Source: Morella rubra (Eukaryota; Streptophyta; Magnoliopsida; Fagales; Myricaceae). From it: a DNA stretch of 64,000 bases. The stretch is from contig CM025853.1 of assembly GCA_003952965.2 (NCBI GenBank), positions 11,417,187-11,481,186 on the forward strand, given 5' to 3'. The notes beneath the pieces are model-generated. The model saw nothing but the letters and a program-made list of their open reading frames with translations. It ran no database searches and had not been told where the DNA came from. The first letter of the stretch is position 1. Every line of letters starts with the position of its first letter. Below are positions 12,060 to 23,900 of this stretch, in pieces. A program made the translations under genes and the position numbers.

Positions 12060-13054
12060 TAGGGTTGGGCAAAAAACCCATGACCCGACCACCTGACCCG
12101 TTTCCGGCCCTATCCGACCCAATCGGGGTGGGTTTATACTGGTTCGGATTCAGGTTTTATAAGGATAAAAAACCAGTTTTGGGGTCCGGGTTCGGGGTTT
12201 GTAGCATACCCGATATGCAACCCGAACCCGACCCGAATAAATATAAAAAAAGTTTTTCATTTCTACCCTTAGCAAAACGGTGCGTTTCGCTAAGGGTAAA
12301 TAACCTAAGTCCCCCCCCCCCCCCCCCCCCGGGCGGTCGAGTTTCCCCTCTCCTTCCCTTAGCAGCGCCGCGTTCCCCCCCCTCTCTCTGGCCTCTCACT
12401 TCACGCCCCACTCGACCACTCCTCTCTAGCAGCCATATCTCAGTCTCTCCCACTCTCTATGTTTCTCTGCTGCCCTAGCTCTCCTCTCTCTCCATCTCTC
12501 TGCTCTGCCCTAAGTCACGCCTCACTCTCTCTTCGTCTCTCTGCTGCGGCGCTGCCCTAGCTCTCCTCTCTCTCTCCGTCTCTCTGCTGCGGCGCTGCCC
12601 TAGCTCTCCTCACGCCATGGTTGCGGGGAGCTCGAAGATCGGCGGCTCTGTCCCCTTCTCAGCTCCGCTCGGCGGTACATACGTAAAAAGGAGGAAGAAT
12701 AAGGGCATTTCGGGGATTCGCAAGGCGTTCTACCAGAACTTGTCAGAAAAGAAGCGGCCCTGAGTGGTCCCAGTGCTCAATATTGTGGGGCGCAGGGAAG
12801 GTTCAACGAATGGGGACGATTCATTGGAGGTCAAGAATGAGACTGAGCATGTGCAGTGGGCTCTCGGGAAGGCCGGCGAGGATCGTGTACATGTGGTACC
12901 ATGTTTTTGGGCTTGAAAGCCCAAACGGTTCTAGGCCACATCTTTTAGGCCTTTTAAGCTGAACCCGGGCTACGGGTCCGGGTCAGGATTCCACCACTTT
13001 CGACTCGGGTTCGGGTCAAAAAAATCGACCCCGAACCCGGTTTGCCCAGCCCTA
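12060..13054. mobile_element. Non-autonomous hAT-type element carrying a gene fragment
   Basis: The ends are imperfect inverted repeats: TAGGGTTGGGCAAA on the left, and TAGGGCTGGGCAAA when the right end is reversed. Both are followed by CCCGAACCC/GGGTTCGGG-rich subterminal repeats. The flanks are CTATACAG (12052-12059) and CTATACAA (13055-13062), an 8-bp target duplication with one mismatch, as expected for hAT. No transposase is present. Inside are a 20-base C run (12311-12330), CT-rich sequence, a short hairpin (TACCCTTAGC...GCTAAGGGTA, 12267-12298) and a PP2C-like fragment. It sits within the HAC1-like promoter copy that precedes EPL. Confidence 0.75.
12617..12899 (+). pseudogene. Captured PP2C (POLTERGEIST-like) gene fragment
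   Basis: From ATG 12617 the frame reads with one in-frame TGA (12760-12762, where a Trp codon would need one changed base). It ends in EHVQWALGKAGEDRVHVV. That last motif resembles the start of the catalytic domain of plant POLTERGEIST/PLL-type protein phosphatases 2C. The catalytic domain proper is absent because the element's subterminal repeats follow directly. Identification rests on this one motif, remembered rather than searched. Confidence 0.5.
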
Positions 13055-13062
13055 CTATACAA

Positions 13063-13893
13063 TATACGGTTGACTTTGTGGACAAATCCACCGACAATCT
13101 CGTTAATACGTATAATCGAAGACCAATTGTATTTCATTGCCGTTTAACCCTCTATTATGATTCTATCATTCTTCCGTTCCCTTTGGAGAAATCGTGCGTT
13201 CAAAGACAAAAACATTTTCTCATTTTATTTAAACTCTCAGTGCCAAAAAAATAAATGAATCCCAAATTAACCTCCGATTACCCCCATGAAACAATTTTTC
13301 TCCGACTTTTCGTTCATTTCGATTCAATAGCTCTATGCCTCGTCTTCTTTGAAGCATTTGCTCGTGTCAAATTCCCGCACTTGGCCAATAATTCGATGCT
13401 CAATTAGCCCGCTCTTTATCTCTCTTCCCACTTACTTCAGTTCCTCTCTCCTTCTTTAATCTCCTAGGGAGAGAATCTTCGGTCGTCGTGTTTTTATCTC
13501 CGGAAGTTGCTAACGATTCCTCCGCCGATCGCCGCTGCTCCGGCTGTCCGCTCCTCCCCAGGTTCGTTTTAGGGTTTTCTCCGCTCGTTTAATTCTAGTA
13601 GTTTCAGTAACCTCGCCTAGGGTTTACTCACTAAAATAAAGCGAGACTAATGAAATTCGGCGATTATTCGTCTACTTAGTTGCCCATAAACACTTGGGAG
13701 TACAATTAACCTCCACCGGTGTTTAGTTCATCTATATTCATATTTTCCTCTAACTAATGCTATCTCGAGTGAGCGATAATAAGAAACTTGATTCTTTTTT
13801 ACTTTTTGGATAGCAGCGTGTGGGAAGACAGGAATTTGAGTTAGTTATGCGATGCTGGGTAGTTGGTGGAGGTAAAGGCACTCAAGAACACAG
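13063..13893 (+). promoter_or_regulatory. EPL promoter and leader: diverged copy of the HAC1 5' region
   Basis: This region aligns collinearly with 34840-35745 upstream of HAC1. Shared stretches include ATTTCATT.CCGTTT, GACTTTTCGTTC, CAATTCCCGCAC-like text, CGCTGCTCCGG, CGCTCCTCCCCAGGTT, the 20-mer CCTCGCCTAGGGTTTACTCA (13612 and 35457), CACTAAAATAAAGC and TTATGCGATGCTGGGTAGTT. A leader exon probably ends at 13561 (CCCCAG|GTTCG) and a second leader exon starts at about 13814. Homology fades where HAC1 has its ATG, and here that codon is not kept. The hAT-type element at 12060-13054 splits the upstream part of this copy, which continues to about 12010. Confidence 0.8.
13852..13875 (+). promoter_or_regulatory. 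Conserved uORFs in the EPL leader
   Basis: ATG at 13852 opens a 7-codon uORF (MLGSWWR, stop TAA 13873-13875). An overlapping ATG at 13847 opens MRCWVVGGGK... ending in TAG 6 codons later. The HAC1 leader has the same pair (MLGSWRR at 35698, MRCWVVGGGK... at 35693). If these lie in the mature leader they could lower translation. That role is inferred. Confidence 0.5.
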
Positions 13894-14040
13894 GTAGTTA
13901 TGCTGGTGGCTTGTTTTACTCAATAATTTCTGTTTGATAATTTTCGGGGGCCTCAGACTGTTGAACAGAGACAAGAGTGCCTTGTTAATGTGTTCTAATA
14001 GTTTTGTTTAAAGTGGAAGATGGAATTAAGAGGTGATTTA

Positions 14041-14096
14041 AAAGAATCACTTCAGTTTTCACTATATAAAAGAATCACTTCAGTTTTCACTATATA
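14041..14096. repeat. Perfect 28-bp tandem duplication
   Basis: AAAGAATCACTTCAGTTTTC plus ACTATATA is repeated exactly twice in the probable leader intron of EPL. Confidence 0.95.
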
Positions 14097-14945
14097 ACTG
14101 GGTTTGTAGTTGCAAAAACCAGATTTCCTAGCTACAGTTAGAGAAAGCAAGAAGTTATCGTAAGACTTATTATATGCAAAACAGAAGAAGGATTGAACCA
14201 AGAGAGTGGTGGGAAGGAGAGGGGGTATTGTTCGGCACAGGAGAGCTGTGCCAAAGGATTATAGAGTACAGATGGTAAAAGAAAGAAAAAAGATGTTCAA
14301 GGGCCCTAGGTGAAGTAAAAGGACAGAAAGGAAGGGGTGCAGATCATCAATGTCCGTACTATGAGATTCTAATTAAGTTCCATATAGGAACTTGGAGCCG
14401 ATCATATAAGTGTGTGTTTTTCTAAGTGGAGCCATATACGTCTTCTATGAAAAAGATAAGCATATTTAACAAAAAGGATATACCTGTTATGTTTGGGAAC
14501 CAAACTAGATGATCTTCCAGAAGAGGATTCTGAGGAAAATGTATGGTCTTGATAAGGCAGTTTCGCCGGTGCTGATCTAGTGATGAGGATTTCTAGAATA
14601 AGGTTTTTTGGTTATAAAGGCAGGGGCTGCAGATGGAAAACATAAAAAATAAATATGATAAGATATTGTGGGGACTCAAGGATTTGGTATGTTAAGGGAA
14701 TAATACACTTTGTATCCCAAAATGTTACCCTATTTGCAATATGTTGACTGTCATTTCCATTCATGGAACCATCACATTACCGAGTTTATGATGTGTGAGA
14801 TTTGTTAAAAATGACCATTAAGATTGTGCTTCTTGACCAATTTTTTATCCATCATATAAGTTAGATTTTGCTATTACAGTTGGAAACAATTTAGGGAGGT
14901 GTGGATATTGATGAATTAAAGTCTGTGAGTGGTGGGAAGAACGAC

Positions 14946-14966
14946 ATGAGAAGCAGAGATGAGTAG
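14946..14966 (+). promoter_or_regulatory. uORF overlapping the EPL start codon
   Basis: ATG 14946 opens a six-codon frame (MRSRDE, stop TAG 14964-14966) that overlaps the EPL ATG at 14959 in another frame. Ribosomes finishing it would be positioned 5 bases past the EPL start, so it may dampen EPL translation or promote local reinitiation. Confidence 0.6.
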
Positions 14967-17900
14967 GTTGTCCTTCAGGCCGCGTCCACTTGACATTCAC
15001 AAGAAGCTTCCGATTGTCAAGAGCGTCAAGGAATTCGAAGATGATGATACCCCTACCACCTCTTCCACCCGCAATTCCCAGTTGCTTCGTCTGGCATCTG
15101 ATGTTGACAACGAGGTAAGTTGTACACCTTTTTTCTGTCTGTTATTATTAATGCTGTAGAGGCATTTTGTGTGCATAGCATATAGTAAGAAATTTGTGAT
15201 TTTAATTTTGAAGGCCCTGTAATTATCCATGGGATGCCTAGAATTAAAATTCTTCAAATAAATTTGAATTTGTATTTGTTAAAATAAAGGATTGTTTCTC
15301 TAATATTTATGATCAGTAAGATGGCAATGCAAGTAGTTGGTCTTGGACTTCGCCCTTGACCTTACTAATACAGGGGATAAGGTAGAACTTGAGCATCATT
15401 TTTGTAGAGTTTTGTTATTGGCTTTGTTCGTAGAACTGCCTAATGGAAGAGTTGTGCATATTTTGGAAATCTAGTTATCTGTTTGTGCTTCTGTGAGGTT
15501 TTACTATCAGGAGGTTGTGGTTTATGTCATAGATGGACTCAAGATGTTCCAAGGAAGCAGGATAAGTCTGGTTCTGGAAGGAGAGTACTGCCTTAACATG
15601 GCAGGCTAGAATGTAAAGCTCATGTGTAGTGATGGGTGGGCATCACTCTAACTAGTCTGAATAAGCCTTGCATGAATTTGGAATGCGATGTGATCTGAAG
15701 GTCATTGTGCAAAATAGTTGTGACTTTGGTACTGTATCAATTCTATTTTGTTTTGCTTGAGGGAAACTTATTACCATTTGTGCAAAATCCCCTCTCTCTC
15801 TGCCTTCCTCTGCTTTATATCCCTCTTGCATGATTTTTTTTTTTTTTATGTATGTGTGTTTGTGTGTATGTGGTGGTTTGAGGTAGTTGGGTGGGGGGGA
15901 TTTTTTGGTGTAAATGTTTTACTTGTGACATTGGGAATATGCTTTTGTAAAGCAGCCGGGTCATTTCTTCTTGGTTGGGTTTTTTTTTTTTTTTTTTGGG
16001 GGGGGGGGGGAGCATGAAAACCCAATAGTTTGTAATATCTTTGATCTGTGTAAGCATTTATTATGTATACTCAAATATCATGGAAGCTAAAATTTGTCGC
16101 AGCACTCCCATTTTATATCTACTGAGAAAACTGTAAAGACCTGCTAATAGTCTATGCTGCCAAATAATGCAGGAATTTTGCAACTGAACAAAATGCTTCT
16201 CTTACTCTAATATTTCAATGGAACTTCCACACCTGTGACAGTTACCTGTGCATGCACACTCATATATAAATATGGAAGTATGTCATGATGGTGTTGACGC
16301 ACACCTAAAAATCATCAAAAACAGCTCCTCCTCGGATGCATTCTTTGTTGTAAGACATTGCACTTGCTACAAAGCACATCTGAAACCGATTTTGATGGCT
16401 CTCTCCCTCTCTTTCTCTATGCTTTTTAGCATGGAGTTGTACAATTCACTTGGTTGGACATTGTGAAGGATGAAAATTGGGTTTTTTTACTTTTTTGTTT
16501 TAGTTTGTTGTATTTATTGATTAGAGCTGATTTTTTTTTTCCCCAATATATTAAGTAGATTGAAAGTTCAGGTTGGATCATGTCTTGCATGAGCGTATTT
16601 TTGCAATTCACTCTCTCCTTTTGCATTGATGTTTCCTAGTTAGTTATAGTCAGCAATTATGCAATCATTGTTCAATCTCTATGGACAACTAATAAAGCTA
16701 AGAGTGATATTATTCCATATTGTCGTCAAATTTAGAAGACTCTTCACTGTGATCCAGTGAATGGTAAGCTTTCTATATTGTAAATAGGGAAAATTTGACT
16801 ATATACTTTTATATATGTATAATCAATTTGTTAAGGTAACATTAGTTCTGCCCCAAAACAAATTCCTCTCTCAATTGAATGTTACTCTCAAAAATTATGT
16901 TGCCAGCATCATGATATTTGTATCACCGATGATGTTATTATTGATCTATCAAGCTTGTGACTGATTTTAATTTTTTTTTTAAATGTGTGTTCATTAGGTA
17001 CATCAAATCCCTACCAAGAAATTGGCTCCTGAGATACCTACTCCTCAATATGTTGTTGTTGATACATATGAAAGAGACTATTCTCGTACTTTCTCCCAAC
17101 CAACATCCTACTTACGCGGAAGAGGAGGTTTCTGATCTAGATATATTCTTTCTGCTGATGTTATGATTAATATGGAGATCCTTCTGTAGATCTCGATCAT
17201 TAGAGTATGCTTAAACTTGGTTCATTTATTTTCAGCTCGAGCTGAGCTTGGAGAATTTGTAGAGTATGACCTGGACAATGAGGATGAGGATTGGCTTCAA
17301 GACTTCAATAAAGAACGGAAGATGCTTACATCTGAAAAGTAATCGTCCCAAACATCATTGTTGTATCAGCTTGCCTGGTTCTATTCTTTCTTTGACTTTA
17401 ATTGGTTTCATTTTAACGGTTTCCTTTTGTTAAGCATTTTTTAGTGGCTCCATATCCTGTGTTCTTGGCGGAAGAATCTTGGCAGTACACCAGTTACACC
17501 ATGGTTATACATGAAAATGCTTGGAAACAGTAACTCACCCACTTCCTTTTGGGGGAGGGGAATGCCACGTATCATCTCTACAGAAGCGCAAAGATAAAAA
17601 TTCTGTAAACTAAAATCCAGACCTATGTTATTACTAAACTTAATCAAAATGAATCAAGTTACCAGACTTAAACCTTAAACCAAGGTGGTGTTTGAGTATC
17701 AAAATTTTGGGTCTAATTAAAAAAATTACAAAATAATCTCTCTCCCCATCAAATCATTCTTTTTCACTATAATATTTATTCAAAACTTCTCTCTCTTCAC
17801 TTTTTCACCAACTCCCATATCCCAAAATTTTAATACTCAAACACCACCAAGTTCTCACATAAAATAGTGTACTATACCTGGAGAGTGTATGATTCTACAA

Positions 17901-20900
17901 GCACTTACCAGGTGACCTGCTGGGTGATTACCCCAATGCTAGTTTCCCTAGTTTGTGGAACCATCATCAACATCAACTCAATAGCTAGTAGTGAAAAACG
18001 AAGAAAAACTCGAATTCTAGTTTGAGGGTGTAAAGTGTGGTTTTCCAAACATTTGAACAAACTTTTGCGCATGGCATAGCATGTAGGATAAATAACTCAA
18101 AAAACGAGGAACATCATATATCATTGAGACTTTGAAATAACAAACAATTGTTTATATTTACTTCATCCCCTTTCCTCAAAACTTGACGAACTTTGTATGA
18201 ACCAATAGATGTAGTAATACTTACCAACCTTCTTATTAACACAATTATGTAACCTTCCTCTCCATCTTTTGGTTATCCTAAATATGGCTTCTATGGTTAG
18301 GTCTGATGTCGCCTCTTGATGTGCATATACATGTTTTTTTTTTTTTAATACTCTAAAATCAATCCTCTAAACCGGGTTCAAACTATTGGTTGGAAATTTT
18401 AGTCACATGTTATACATTGCGGTGCTGTTGTCTTTGCAGGCTTGAGGGTCTTGTTTTTAAGTTGGAGGTATTGGACCATAAGGCTCGAGAGAGAGCAGGT
18501 GTTATTACACCCACTCTTGGTTCACCGATTCCTGTACTATTGCAACTGGATGCTGCTATTGAGGTGAAAATTTGTTTCAATTGTGGGGCTTTCAGCTGCA
18601 TCATTGCTATGTTGGTGTTGTGAATATTAAACTGGTTATATTTGTTGCTATGTTAGTGTTGTGACTATTGCACCAGTTACGACTAGCTAGGTCTTGCTAA
18701 ATGAAACATCGGGTTGCGCACTTCAATGTACGGGTATATTTTCACTTTGAACACATGCATCACAAAGTTTCTATTCCAGCACAATTTCAGTAGATGGGTG
18801 ACCTTTTCTATTTCATACATCCACTTGTGCAACTTTGTTTTGAAAACATTCTTTCACTGCCCAAGATAATTGTCCACAATCTTTCACAGGGACTTATAGA
18901 TTGGGGGAGTGGTAGATTACATATCCATTTACTTTTAACAAGTGCTTCTCTGGAGATGCATTTTTGGAGATCAAGTGGCACTTTGCTAAAATACAGTTAT
19001 TGCTGGACTTGTCCAACCAAGGGATATGCCCCTTTTGAGGGGTAGGGAAGAGTTACTATATGTGTAATTTATACACCATTTATGCAAGAATGAGAGATCA
19101 GGTGTCAATGTATATCAAATATTATATGTTGCCATTTCAATGCCTGCTGCATGAAATGTGGCTTTCTTGAGCTAGTCATTGTAGCTAGGAAAGTTTAAAT
19201 CATTATCTAACATCCTTTTTTATTTTTTGTTTTTTTGCCTTTGAAATGCTAGGCTCTACAAGCTCATTCTGTCAGATATGCTGTTCTTCAGTCTGTTTAT
19301 AGTTATTGGAGAGAGAAGGTATGTTTGTAGAACTATGCTGAAAGATGAGAGATTTCACATCCTTGGAAGAGAATGAATCTGCTAGAAACTGCTGAATATC
19401 CATGGTGTTTGTGTTATTTACGGGTTTGGGTCTAATATACCATCTGTAATACAGGAAAAAAAAAAAAAAAAAGTAAACTCTTGGTTCTAAGTGGCACAAG
19501 TATTTAGTGAACTTTTAAAATTTTCCGTTATTCTAAATTAGAGGTGAAGATGGTTTTTCAATGAGAATCTTGTTTTAGTGTTGAAAAGGGTGTGGATAAT
19601 GCAGGAAAATTACAATGTTAATATTTCGACCTTCAATGTAAGTATTTTTTAGGAACGTCCTAAAACGCAAAACAGGATGAAGGGAGTAACAATGGTGCTG
19701 CATATGTTTGTACAGAAAAATTGATAAAATGTCCATTTACGGAAGTGATCGTCTTGTGGTGATCAATGTTCCACCATAGGCACTCTTACAGAAGGCCTCA
19801 ACTGTAGGAATGGGATAGTGGTGTCAGCTTTTTTTACCATTTTATTGCTTCCATTTGGAAAATGTATGCTTATGTCTCCAAACATTTAGCTGTCAATGAC
19901 TTACCATAAGATTTTTACCTTGAGGTCAAGGTGAGCACAGTCACGTGGGTCCAATGACCTTTCATGTATCTTTTTTCTGCAGTTCATTAAAACCAAGAAG
20001 GAAAAGAAGCAGAAATAGTAGAAACTTGTTGTAATGGTTTTGGATATTATGTTCTTGCCAGCACATATTACGTAATTGATCACACATATAAACTTCTTTT
20101 GATGATCAGGATTTGTGGAGTTGTTCTGTCATGAATATTTATGCTCCTTTTCTTTCTTTTCTTTGGCCAGCGTGAAAGATGGCAAAAGCCTATTTTACGG
20201 CGTTTGCAGGTTAGTTTCATCATTTTGTAGTTAGATTGTTTCTTCTGCTTCTGTCGAATAGTTTTAGATGTATTTAGATTAGATATTTAATACAAGGATA
20301 GGAGATACATGAATTCATCGTCATTTTTGTATTCCCTTCTTGTCAATTGCGTGGAACCAGTGCTTTCTTTCCCGGTGTGAGATATCACATTGTTCGAGGA
20401 ACCCTAGATGCTGTCGGAGTAAAGGATCGTCAACATAGAATATGATTTAGCCATTATGGCTAGTTGTCTCTTTATTTTATTAGTTCTATAGCACAAAGTT
20501 ATCTATGCCCCTCATTTTTTTATTTGCTAAGAAATTGATTTATTTGTTTCTTTCGAAAGGAGAGTGCCTTGGATAATAAGGAAGGCAAATAAGTATTTAT
20601 TCTCCTGTAGAAGTTATACTTAGAGGCACATCTGTAACCAAAAAGTTTAGAATTTTGCTTATAGGAGAATGTATTTTAAGCGTGTAATTTGAGATGTCAG
20701 TTTCCAATGTTTTCCTTCTATGTAGGATTTCTTTTGTTGGTAGCAAACAGAGTGGAAAATGCAGCTTTCTCTCAACTTTTTTCTCCCCTTAATGTCTTGA
20801 AAACAAACATAACATAAAGTTGATACATATTGTTTTCTTCTTTCCTTAAAATTGTCCTTTATAAAACTCATATTAGGCTTAACAGACAAACTTGTGTTGG

Positions 20901-23900
20901 ACCCGTCCTTGAACAAAACCAAAACTTGTTGCAAAATTCAGAAACTTTTGGACTGGTTTAACTTCATGAATGCCGTTGTTTTTCTTGTACAGATATTTGC
21001 ATGAAATAATTGCCTCAAGTGCATTTTATTTTAGACTATTGACAGCCTTAACTACATTTCCGTACAGCCTCCTCCACCTGTTAATGACACCAATCCGTAC
21101 AATGTTTTTAGGCCAAGGGAGAAAGCCCACAGACTTCATACAAGGAGGGTAGGTGTTGAACTTAGTTCACTTTCACATTTTAACTGAGTTTTGACTGAAA
21201 AGTTCTCTTGCTAAATGTAAAAAAACAGTTTCTGAACTTCTTCATGGTGATCTTTTGTTTAGATGCAAAGGAGGGAAAACAATGTGCAATCATTTGAAAA
21301 GCTTCGTCAGGTTAGCACTACTTTCCTTTAATTATTGCTGATTTTTGTGCTCACCATGGTCTAACAGTTGTTACTCTGCTGCAAATGAATTGTGCCCACC
21401 CTTTGGCTGTTTAACTGCTCCTTGGTCTACTTCACAAATGCTCTAGTATTTTTTGCCTAATAAGCTTGGTCTCACTTGTGAGGTAATTGTCAAGCTTGAG
21501 GTTGGCATAGTTTATTTGGTTTGATAAGCCCAAGCCTGGCACAAGCAAATGTATGAATTTTTTTATGTACTTATTAGGAAATAATGTAGCTGTCAAAATA
21601 GGTGTTGGCCTTTGAGCTTCCAAGCCAAGCCAAGCCAAAGCCTAGCTAAGGTTGAACCTGTAGCTGAACTAAACTGAGGTTAGGCTTGAGTTTGTCTCAA
21701 CCACCACATGAACCAAGTTGGCTATTGTTATGAGCTTGATGCTTGCTAGTGGCTATGCTTACTTGCAGCAGCTCTTGTTGTCGCAGATGTAAAACTATTG
21801 TTTCATCCGAGCACCTGCATCTTCTGCGACTCGTGCTTTAATAGAGGCTAGATTTAGAAAGGTTTAGGATTACAGAAAATTGGGTTTTCTCTAATGGAAA
21901 GCTATGGAAGAAAGTGTGATTTGTGGATAATTGGAAGAAGTGTGGAATAGAAATTAGAGAGACAGACAGACAGACAGGAGAGCACTTGGCAAGAATGGAT
22001 CATACACTCATGTACTCAATGCGGAAGAGCACATGTTGACTTTGAGTTCTTCTCGTTCCTGAGAGAATTAGGACTTATATTATCAAAAAGACTAGCATAA
22101 AACTTAGAATAGATGTTTAAACTACTAAACAATTCGAGAAAAACCTAGATATGTGATTCCAGACCATTGTCGCAACTCAAGTTTCATGCTTCAAATTGCA
22201 CATGGCTTCTGACTGCACACATGGAAATCTTACTATCTTGACAACTGGAAAATTTATTGAGACAGCAAAAGCAGGATCAGCATGCCCATGCTGCGGTACC
22301 CTATTACCACATTTCTGGCTTTAGGTTGGCCCACAAATTCATTGAAAACTGAGTTGAGTTGATGTTTCCTGAAGAGAGAAAGAGTTGATTATCAAGGAAT
22401 GTGGATTACTGTACAATGTAGCAAGAACTCTTCAACAAAGTTCTTACCACTTTTTCACTTTTATGCATACAACCAGCAAAATCCTTCCATTTCACCTTGT
22501 TCCCAATTGTGAATATGGGACTCAGAACTGTTTTAAGGCATTGATGTGCACCAAATGCTCTTCCAAGGATGCTTCATCTCCCTTGAACAGTGCAATGAGT
22601 TAATGGCGGTCCACATAACCCCTAATATAATTCAACACGTGTTTACTTTGTCCTGCATGGTTCATCACATCATGCACTGGAGTATGGTCAGTGATACGTC
22701 AATTAGAATTACTGCCACATCATTCAAATGACTGCCTGATCCTTCCCAAATTGAACGCCCCCAATTTCGTGACGCACTTGCCCTAATAACAATTGTTGCT
22801 GATTGCAACCCAAAATTCCATAATTATAATTGTTTTATTCTTCCTGGTCTTAGTCTGGAGCTCACAGAACTCAAACTTTCAAACTGATGGCCGATGGCCA
22901 TGGGAATTGATGTCAATTCTCTGAGTCAAGTTTCGGTTCAGAACAAACAATCAAACTAATTTCAGGAGGAGCAGGATAAGATTATCCGTGCCTTAAAATT
23001 GAAAGGGGCGCCCCGGCCCCCGGGGGGGGGGGGGCTTGGAGTGAGAGAAGAAAAGCACTTTTAAGGGTTTCCAATTAGGAGTGAGAGAAGAAGAGCACTT
23101 TGAGTTTCCAAATAAGAAAATACTCAGGAAGAGAAAAAATAAGGAAATACTACAGAAAAGAAGAAAAGTTTCTTAATTTTCTGTTCTTTAGCATGTACCA
23201 GAGGCTCGTAATTGTTCCAAAATCCTGAATTAATGGCATCTTCGCCATTAATCTACTGCAAGGTGATCAATCGTAAATGATGCTAGTCGAAAAAGACTCC
23301 CGCATCATCACATATAGACTCCCGCGTCACCAACGATACATCGATGAAGAAGCCTTTCTCTGACCATTTTCTGTTGATGATCATGGAGTATCAAAGCAAG
23401 GGAATTTGTATGTCCAATGCTTGGAAAATTCCACTGAATCAAAGAACTCCCAGTTCAAGGTGGGCAATCGCAAGAGCTAGGGCAAGGTCCCCACGAAATT
23501 GCAGAGTTCAATTTAGGGAGTAATTTTGGTGATGTATCACCTTTGGTGGATGTGGCAGTAATTTTAATTGAAGTGGCTTTGACCATACTTTAGTGCGTGA
23601 TGTGGTGAGCCATGATCGACAGAGGGAAACAATTGTCAAATTTCTATTGGAGGTGACATAGACCGCTGTTAACTAATTGGAAGGAGACCCTATGGAAGGA
23701 CTAGAATGATAGATGGTGTAAACCCAAGGATGAATTTTTAAAGGGGTCAAAACTCAGGGACTAAATGGCTACTTAAGGCTATCTTTATACAGACACCTGG
23801 AAATCATAGAAATATTGTGGACTCTACATCCCAATCTTGAGGACTTATGAGAAGTTCTGAACTTGTATGGAGGAGTAATCTGTGCCTCCTTTTTAACTCA

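Noticed and set aside
12157..12478. Two overlapping Pro/Gly-rich frames around the C run
   Set aside because: They are created by the homopolymer and CT-rich sequence of the hAT-type element.
22900..23800. Possible transposon or captured gene in EPL intron 8
   Set aside because: Sequence texture is repeat-like, but I found no ends, duplications or protein motif to support a call.
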